Origin: Clostridiales bacterium
GTDB taxonomy: Bacteria > Bacillota_A > Clostridia > Lachnospirales > Lachnospiraceae
Reading direction: 5' to 3'
NCBI GenBank assembly: GCA_030154385.1
Contig: JASKJZ010000039.1
Coordinates: 1-11,823, forward strand
Length of the DNA stretch: 11,823 nt
Below are positions 6,913-11,823 of this stretch, in pieces. The translations under genes and the position numbers were made by a program. The notes below the pieces were generated by a model that worked only from the letters and a program-made list of their open reading frames with translations, had not been told where the DNA came from and did not search any database. Position 1 is the first letter of the stretch; every line of letters begins with the position of its first letter.

Positions 6913-6997
6913 TCTCCGTCTCCTTTTCTATAAAATCATCCCTGAAGTTACCCTTTTACTCCCTTCTAACCCATTTTAAAGGAGCGGATTTTAAAAA

Positions 6998-7026
6998 AAT
7001 ATAACGATTCTGCGAAACTATAACAA
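6998..7026 (-). promoter_or_regulatory. Promoter of the family 3 glycosidase gene
   Basis: In the 122-base gap before the glycosidase, the minus strand carries TTGTTA (7026-7021) and TATATT (7003-6998), 17 bases apart, matching four and five of six consensus positions. Transcription would start near 6991, leaving a leader of about 80 bases that contains a short direct repeat (ATTTTAAA at 6973-6980 and 6988-6995). No terminator separates the binding-protein gene from this promoter, so readthrough from upstream may also supply transcript. Confidence 0.6.
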
Positions 7027-7034
7027 GATTCTGC
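7001..7034 (-). promoter_or_regulatory. Candidate operator: direct repeat in the glycosidase promoter
   Basis: GCAGAATC occurs twice on the minus strand (7034-7027 and 7013-7006), 21 bases apart or two helical turns, each followed by a GTTAT. One copy abuts the upstream edge of the -35 box and the other lies in the spacer. Tandem half-sites about 21 bases apart are typical of AraC-family regulators such as the one encoded at 10243-11820. Which regulator binds is inference. Confidence 0.45.
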
Positions 7035-8501
7035 TCACTTTTCGTCTGACTGTTTTTGATACCATGCATCAAATTGCTTTTGCTCCTCGGCTATCACTTC
7101 CTTAATATAATTGTTTTTCATCTCTTCATTCATTTTCTTCAGACCCTCTCTTGGATCAACCAGCCCATTTCCTAAAATATACACGTATTGATTGTAGATT
7201 TCTTTTAATGAGGTATACTCTGTGGATACCGTAGAAGAATCAAAATTAAAACCAAAGTCACAGCCATGAATCGCATCATTATTAAAGCGTTTCATATATG
7301 TCCATAGAGACAGTGAATTACCCTCCCAAATATACGTGATAAACTGATTTGGCATCTCCCATGCATTTCCAGCAAATATATTGGTATCCACTCCCTCTGG
7401 ATAGGTAATGTGACCATCCTCTGTAAATACATAGTGCACACCTTTTACTCCATATGACAGTAAGTTCATAATATCCGCATCGGTGTACAAAAGATTTAAA
7501 AGCTGCATGCTAAGTTCTGGCGAGATGGTATTCTTTGTAATTGACCATTGCATGAAAGAGGGCTCGTTGTTTGCAACAATATTTTTGCCAAGCTGTACAC
7601 AGACCATCTTTGTCCCGCAGCTAATGCTTTCTTGCTGCTCTACACCCGGCTTTGCCCGATAAGCATAGGAAAAAAGATTCCCCTGCTTCACTCGATTTTC
7701 GACCGTATCCGTTTGTTCTAATATATGCTCTCCCAGATAACCTTTCAAATACCAACGCCGTATCCTTGTAACTGCTTTTAAAAATTCATCGGTTTCAAAA
7801 AGATTGGATACCTTCGTATCACTTCCTTCATTCATATGAACTCCAACGGGTTCCAGCGAAAAATAAGCGTTGGAAAGCATATTTCCAGCAGATGAGGCTA
7901 CCACGGTGATATCCGGTTCCCCCTCCTTTATCGTCTCAAATACCGTCTCAAGATCCTTTGTGGTCTTGATTTTTCGTGGGTCAATCTCATATTTATCCAG
8001 TAAATCCTTTCGCATCATATAAGCATCCCATCCCACTGCATAATCACGATTATTGGGAAGTCCATATAAGTTGCCGTTCACACGACAGGTATCGATTATT
8101 TTTGTTCCAAGAGCACTTTGTATACCACCCCCATATTGCAATAACAGCGCATCGAGCCCTACTAGCTGATCATTTAGCATATATTTTTCAAAGGTGCTCT
8201 TATATAGGAATACAATATCAAGCTGCTCCTGTCCAAGCAGACGTTGATTCACATTTCTTTCATAATCTGCGTTGTAAACTTCAAACTCAATTTCTAATCC
8301 AAGCTTCTTACGTACAATTTGATTGATTGCTTCTTCAACCAGCTTTTGATCCTGCGTTCCCGCTGCCATAGAAGGATATGCCACTACAAGTTTCGTATAA
8401 GACGTTGTCTCTCGTTTGGTTTCAAGCTTTCCCTGGTGCCACCATAGAAAAAAGATGCCTGCACAAAGAAAAAAGCGGATTCCAATCTTTTTCAATTTCA
8501 T
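7035..8501 (-). CDS. Extracytoplasmic solute-binding protein (DUF3502 type), likely sensor partner of the YesM-like kinase
   Basis: A 488-residue solute-binding protein of the ABC oligosaccharide-binding class. A hydrophobic segment (residues 9-21) follows a basic N-terminus. The body begins with a typical beta strand (KLVVAYPS, 37-44) and includes LDIVFLY (94-100) and NGNLYGLPNNRDYAVGW (142-158), a pattern usual in these proteins. The C-terminal 70 or so residues (FGFNFDSSTVSTEY to AEEQKQFDAWY) resemble the DUF3502 domain of LplA-like binding proteins. Unusually, the only cysteine near the anchor (Cys13, in RFFLCAG) does not sit in a good lipobox, so a membrane-anchored rather than lipid-anchored form is likely. 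The start at 8501 was chosen over an in-frame ATG at 8579 because it follows GGGGAGGAG and overlaps the kinase stop as ATGA. No permease genes are adjacent, which suggests a sensing role. The ligand, probably a saccharide, is unknown. Confidence 0.85.
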   Translation of the reverse strand: MKLKKIGIRFFLCAGIFFLWWHQGKLETKRETTSYTKLVVAYPSMAAGTQDQKLVEEAINQIVRKKLGLEIEFEVYNADYERNVNQRLLGQEQLDIVFLYKSTFEKYMLNDQLVGLDALLLQYGGGIQSALGTKIIDTCRVNGNLYGLPNNRDYAVGWDAYMMRKDLLDKYEIDPRKIKTTKDLETVFETIKEGEPDITVVASSAGNMLSNAYFSLEPVGVHMNEGSDTKVSNLFETDEFLKAVTRIRRWYLKGYLGEHILEQTDTVENRVKQGNLFSYAYRAKPGVEQQESISCGTKMVCVQLGKNIVANNEPSFMQWSITKNTISPELSMQLLNLLYTDADIMNLLSYGVKGVHYVFTEDGHITYPEGVDTNIFAGNAWEMPNQFITYIWEGNSLSLWTYMKRFNNDAIHGCDFGFNFDSSTVSTEYTSLKEIYNQYVYILGNGLVDPREGLKKMNEEMKNNYIKEVIAEEQKQFDAWYQKQSDEK

Positions 8502-8514
8502 ACATCTCCTCCCC
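8498..8514 (-). promoter_or_regulatory. Overlapping stop/start and ribosome binding site coupling kinase to binding protein
   Basis: The kinase stop TGA (8500-8498) and the binding-protein start ATG (8501-8499) share an ATGA. The ribosome binding site GGGGAGGAG (8514-8506) lies within the last kinase codons. Translation of the two proteins is therefore probably coupled, consistent with a fixed stoichiometry. Confidence 0.85.
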
Positions 8515-10228
8515 GTTCTTCTTCCCCTATCCGATTCATCTTTTGTTTCCTTCGTTCGGGTAAATAAATCGAAACACACGCTCCATTTTCATTAAAAAAA
8601 TTGATCAACGCCTTTTTATCATACAAAATATCCAACCTCTGGCATACATTATAGATGCCAATATGGTCACCTACTTCATTGACAATCTTTTCATGACGCT
8701 GTAGTTTTTCTAATATCTCATTCGAAAATCCATCCCCATTATCCGCGATTAACACCGCTATTCCCTGGCATTCTCCTTCTACAACCCACCTCTCAATTAC
8801 AATCTTGATTCGCAGGCTAAGATCAGGATCTAGCTGATGCTTTAGCGCATTGTCCACGAAGGTCTGTATCAGCATAATGGGAACTTCTTGCTGTAACAAT
8901 TCGGGGTCGGCCTTAATCCAAATATCCATTTGATTTCCAAATCGCATTCGTTGCAGGGTCTCATAATTTTTTACATGCTCAAGCTCTCGCTCTATCGTAA
9001 TCATTCCACTAACGGTAAAGGTGTAGCGCATGTATTTGCTTATTAAGATGGATGCTTCTTCTATTTTCTTGTTATCCCCTACAATGGAAAGATTTCTTAT
9101 GAGATTCATACAATTGGTTAAAAAATGCGGATTAATCTGCTCCTGCAAATATAAAAGCTCCACCTTTTGCTTATTTAACATTTCTTCGTATACGTCTATT
9201 TTTAATTTTTTGATTTCCCGACTCATCTCGTCAAAGGTTTCATTCACGATCTGAAATTCATCAAACTGCTTTCCTGCGGAAAGATTTACCTCCAGATTTC
9301 CAGCCTTTAACTGATTCATTGCATCAATCAAATTCGTGATTGGAAGTGTAAACTTGCTTTTAATAAAATAAACACTGATTCCTGCTATAATGATAGTCCC
9401 TAACACAACCAGTATAAATTGGCTCCACACGAGGTTATTATCACGAAAAATACCGCTTCGACTCTCCAATATGGCAAAAGAAAACGCTTTTGACTTCGAC
9501 GCTACCTGTATCGAATCGTAGGATTTTCCACGTATACGGACTCTTTCCTGCCCCTGTAGGACAAATGGAACATATTGCAGTCGCCGATCCAAAATTTTTC
9601 CCTCTCCATCGCACATGAGCGCATAGTCATTTTTCGCCAGGACGATTTGAGGAAGACTTCCAATGATTGTCGAAACCTTCAAATAGCTTGCCACATAAAT
9701 CTGTTGTAAGCGATACACTTTGATAAAATAATATTCTCCACCTATAAGAACAGAAAACCAGGTATTATCCCCCTTTTGACTTACCAAATCAAAGGTGCTC
9801 GTTATTTTCACTAAATTGTCACGAACCTCTTTCGTTCCTCCATCCTTAGCCTGTGCAATAAATATATCATGCCCCGCATCATATAAAAAAAGCCCGTCCA
9901 GCATATTATAGTTTCCAATGGATTTTGAAAATTCATTTTTTATCTTCAGTATAGCTAAATACCGATCGGTCTCTTCTCTTGGCTGACTAAGCCTCTTAAT
10001 ATCCTCCTCAACGAAGCATTTGGTAAGAAGAAAAGATTCCACATTGTCTAGCGTGACCGAAATCTCATCACAATAAAGACTAAGCGTACTTTCGAGCGAA
10101 CGGCTTACTCTCTCGTCCTTCATTTTTAATATGTACGCATTATAGCCAATGATAATAATAGAAATAATCAGAACACATGCCATAATTAAAAATGTGATCC
10201 GATATTTTAGTGAAGAAAACCGCTTCAT
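8498..10228 (-). CDS. YesM-like membrane sensor histidine kinase
   Basis: A 576-residue sensor kinase. Two membrane segments (about 10-32 and 268-289) enclose an extracellular sensor domain of about 235 residues, probably of the Cache type. A HAMP linker (about 290-342) and coiled coil lead to the His_kinase domain typical of LytS/YesM proteins. The phosphoacceptor is His368 in QINPHFLTN (364-372). The more common form is NPHFLYNTLN, so Thr and Cys-Met replace usual residues. The ATPase domain has its N-box at TFVDNALKHQ (456-465), DNGDGF (496-501) and GDHIGIYNVCQRL (520-532). It should phosphorylate the adjacent response regulator. The ATG at 10228 follows AAAGGAAG, 14 bases after the regulator stop, and the end overlaps the binding-protein gene. 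The overlap suggests the binding protein hands its signal to the extracellular domain. Confidence 0.94.
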   Translation of the reverse strand: MKRFSSLKYRITFLIMACVLIISIIIIGYNAYILKMKDERVSRSLESTLSLYCDEISVTLDNVESFLLTKCFVEEDIKRLSQPREETDRYLAILKIKNEFSKSIGNYNMLDGLFLYDAGHDIFIAQAKDGGTKEVRDNLVKITSTFDLVSQKGDNTWFSVLIGGEYYFIKVYRLQQIYVASYLKVSTIIGSLPQIVLAKNDYALMCDGEGKILDRRLQYVPFVLQGQERVRIRGKSYDSIQVASKSKAFSFAILESRSGIFRDNNLVWSQFILVVLGTIIIAGISVYFIKSKFTLPITNLIDAMNQLKAGNLEVNLSAGKQFDEFQIVNETFDEMSREIKKLKIDVYEEMLNKQKVELLYLQEQINPHFLTNCMNLIRNLSIVGDNKKIEEASILISKYMRYTFTVSGMITIERELEHVKNYETLQRMRFGNQMDIWIKADPELLQQEVPIMLIQTFVDNALKHQLDPDLSLRIKIVIERWVVEGECQGIAVLIADNGDGFSNEILEKLQRHEKIVNEVGDHIGIYNVCQRLDILYDKKALINFFNENGACVSIYLPERRKQKMNRIGEEERGGDV

Positions 10229-10242
10229 AGTAGCTTCCTTTC

Positions 10243-11820
10243 TTATGTAGCATTTCGATATTCTTTAGGGGTCATGTTCGTCGCACGTTTAAATAGCTTG
10301 GTAAAATAAGCGGTATTGGGATATCCCACCTTTGATGCAATCTCAGAAATCGTATCCGACGTTGTACTTAATAAAACTCTTGCCCGATTCATGCGCTCCC
10401 TTATGATATAATCCGAAATCGATATTCCCATCTGTTTCTTGAAGATATGCGATAAATAATCTGGATGCAGGTATACTTGCTCTGCTAATTCATTTCGAGA
10501 AAGCTCCCCTTCGAGGTTCACTGCGATATAGTTTGTAATTTCCCTAATTAAATCGGAACTCTTCTCCACTTGTTCCTGATAGTCTAGTAAATACTTTGTA
10601 ATCTCTCGAAGCCAAAGCTTCATATCTTTTATCGACTTCACTGCGTCATTGAACATGCGAATTTGATTTTCTTCTTTCCAAATCGAACTTGCCTGAATAT
10701 GCTTTTCCTGCAAAATTCCATACAGCTCTTGTAAAAAATCATGCTGAAAGCGGCTTAATATGGTTTGACCTTGCACACCGCTATTTTCCATTTGATGGAG
10801 ATAGGCATCGATTTCTCGTAAGCTTTTTTGATAATGACCGCTCATAAGTTCACTTACCCATAGCCTGATTTCTGGTTTGTGATACGAGTCCTTATAAGGC
10901 ATGTCCTTATTTACCGCCACAACCCCGCTTGCCTTACGAATATCATTTTCTTCTGCTTCTTTCAAATGATCGACCGCAGCTCGTAATACATCAAGTGAGC
11001 TCTCTTCTCCGATGTAGATTGTGATATCACAAATCGTCAAATAGGATAGCAAAGCCTTTAACATAACCTCACACTTCTCATAAAGGTATGTCGCTGTATT
11101 TTCCCGTCGTTCAAACAATACATATAGATTCCCGTCTTTTTCCACCATATCCCCAATCTCTGTATTTCCCCACAGCATTTCCGATGCCACATTTTTTATA
11201 ACAAATGCAATGGTTTGATTACTCCACACCACTTCTTTCCAATCCCGGTGCTTCCATGCTATCAAAATTGGAGTCATTTGCGTTTTACTTTGATAATGGA
11301 TTCCTTTTGCTTCAAAGTGATTTAGGATAAGAGAAAGGGGCAGATCTTCACTACCAAATAAAAGCGTCTGCCAAAATTCCTGCTTCCAAAGATTCTGGCT
11401 TAGGTTCCAAACCTGTGCCTTTCGTTTATTCTGCTCAATCTGATATGCTTCCTTTCTTGTTTCAACCGCCGCAAATAGCGCCTTTTCAAGTGACTGCTTT
11501 TCCACTGGTTTTAGGAGATATTCCCCTACATTAAGCCGAATTGCTTCTCTTGCATATTCAAAAACAGCATGACTGGTCAAAAAAATAACGGCAACCTTTA
11601 AGTCATGCTCCCTTGTCCATTCCACGAGCTGATGCCCGCTCCCCTTTGGCATCTGAATATCACTCAGCAGTATATCCACCTGATGGGATTCCATAATTTC
11701 TATCGCCTGCCGCATACTATAAGCGGTATATATTTCCTCCAGGTCATATGCTTCTTTTTGTATCATTCCTTCAATGATTGTCACCTCTAATGGTTCATCA
11801 TCAACAATTAATAGATTCAC
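10243..11820 (-). CDS. YesN-like response regulator, AraC-type DNA-binding domain
   Basis: A 525-residue cytosolic transcription regulator. The receiver domain (about 1-120) has the acidic pair in VDDE (6-9), the phosphoacceptor Asp54 in LLSDIQMP, a conserved Thr82 and Lys104 in LLKP. A long, mostly helical middle (about 120-420) of the kind seen in YesN proteins joins it to a C-terminal AraC-type domain (about 425-525). This has two helix-turn-helix motifs: LSRNELAEQVYLHPDYLSHIFKK and ISEIASKVGYPNTAYFTKLFKR, ending in MTPKEYRN. Such proteins usually activate carbohydrate-uptake or degradation genes. Partner kinase and binding-protein genes follow at 14-base and overlapping spacing. The start is uncertain: GTG at 11820 gives the expected NLLIVDDE beginning, but only GGA precedes it before the window ends, so the true start could lie a few codons upstream. 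The operon promoter is outside the window. Confidence 0.93.
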   Translation of the reverse strand: MNLLIVDDEPLEVTIIEGMIQKEAYDLEEIYTAYSMRQAIEIMESHQVDILLSDIQMPKGSGHQLVEWTREHDLKVAVIFLTSHAVFEYAREAIRLNVGEYLLKPVEKQSLEKALFAAVETRKEAYQIEQNKRKAQVWNLSQNLWKQEFWQTLLFGSEDLPLSLILNHFEAKGIHYQSKTQMTPILIAWKHRDWKEVVWSNQTIAFVIKNVASEMLWGNTEIGDMVEKDGNLYVLFERRENTATYLYEKCEVMLKALLSYLTICDITIYIGEESSLDVLRAAVDHLKEAEENDIRKASGVVAVNKDMPYKDSYHKPEIRLWVSELMSGHYQKSLREIDAYLHQMENSGVQGQTILSRFQHDFLQELYGILQEKHIQASSIWKEENQIRMFNDAVKSIKDMKLWLREITKYLLDYQEQVEKSSDLIREITNYIAVNLEGELSRNELAEQVYLHPDYLSHIFKKQMGISISDYIIRERMNRARVLLSTTSDTISEIASKVGYPNTAYFTKLFKRATNMTPKEYRNAT

Positions 11821-11823
11821 TCC

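Noticed and set aside
6913..7034. Riboswitch or attenuator before the glycosidase gene
   Set aside because: No strong hairpin followed by a T run and no recognisable riboswitch core is visible in this 122-base gap; only a promoter and direct repeats are supported.
7976..8326. 116-codon open frame on the plus strand
   Set aside because: It is antisense to the well-supported solute-binding protein gene and its predicted product has a His/Tyr-rich composition typical of reverse-frame shadows, with no family resemblance.
8502..8579. Upstream in-frame ATG at 8579 extending the solute-binding protein by 26 residues
   Set aside because: It would run through the end of the kinase gene and put a charged, Arg-rich stretch before the signal segment. 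The start at 8501 has a strong ribosome binding site and an ATGA overlap.
1..11823. CRISPR arrays, insertion sequences, phage genes, tRNA or rRNA
   Set aside because: No regularly spaced palindromic repeats, transposase-like proteins, integration signatures or RNA gene cores were seen on either strand.

Overview
The window looks like chromosome of an anaerobic Firmicute, most likely Clostridia and probably Lachnospiraceae. The reasons are AT-rich coding sequence, strong AGGAGG-type ribosome binding sites, an NBP35-type Mrp with an N-terminal cysteine cluster, YesM/YesN-type signalling genes, a DUF3502-type solute-binding protein and a domain-permuted family 3 glycosidase. The lineage is inferred from protein style, not from a marker gene. 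No tRNA, rRNA, CRISPR array, insertion sequence or phage gene was seen, and there is no gene-free stretch longer than about 130 bases.

Left part (1-1296): the 5' end of a sigma-70 type sigma factor (minus strand, cut by the window edge) and an Mrp/NBP35 iron-sulfur carrier ATPase (plus strand) diverge from a 97-base region. Two good promoters sit there back to back with touching -35 boxes. A bidirectional hairpin terminator separates mrp from the convergent next gene.

Middle (1297-3318): three minus-strand genes read as a small operon: a membrane-anchored alpha/beta hydrolase, a 75-residue protein of unknown function, and a patatin-like lipid hydrolase. A promoter upstream of the hydrolase overlaps the tail of the terminator of the preceding glycosidase gene.

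Right part (3319-11823): four minus-strand genes form one functional block. In transcription order they are a YesN-like response regulator (REC plus AraC-type DNA-binding domain), a YesM-like sensor histidine kinase, an extracytoplasmic sugar-binding protein whose start codon overlaps the kinase stop codon, and a large secreted glycoside hydrolase family 3 enzyme with permuted domains and eight short C-terminal repeats likely to hold it on the cell surface. No transporter permease lies between them. The simplest reading is a three-component sensor (binding protein, kinase, regulator) that detects a saccharide outside the cell and turns on the glycosidase. Supporting this, the promoter before the glycosidase carries a direct repeat (GCAGAATC, 21 bases apart) of the kind AraC-family regulators bind. 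The coupling is inferred; the gene order, overlap and repeat are visible.
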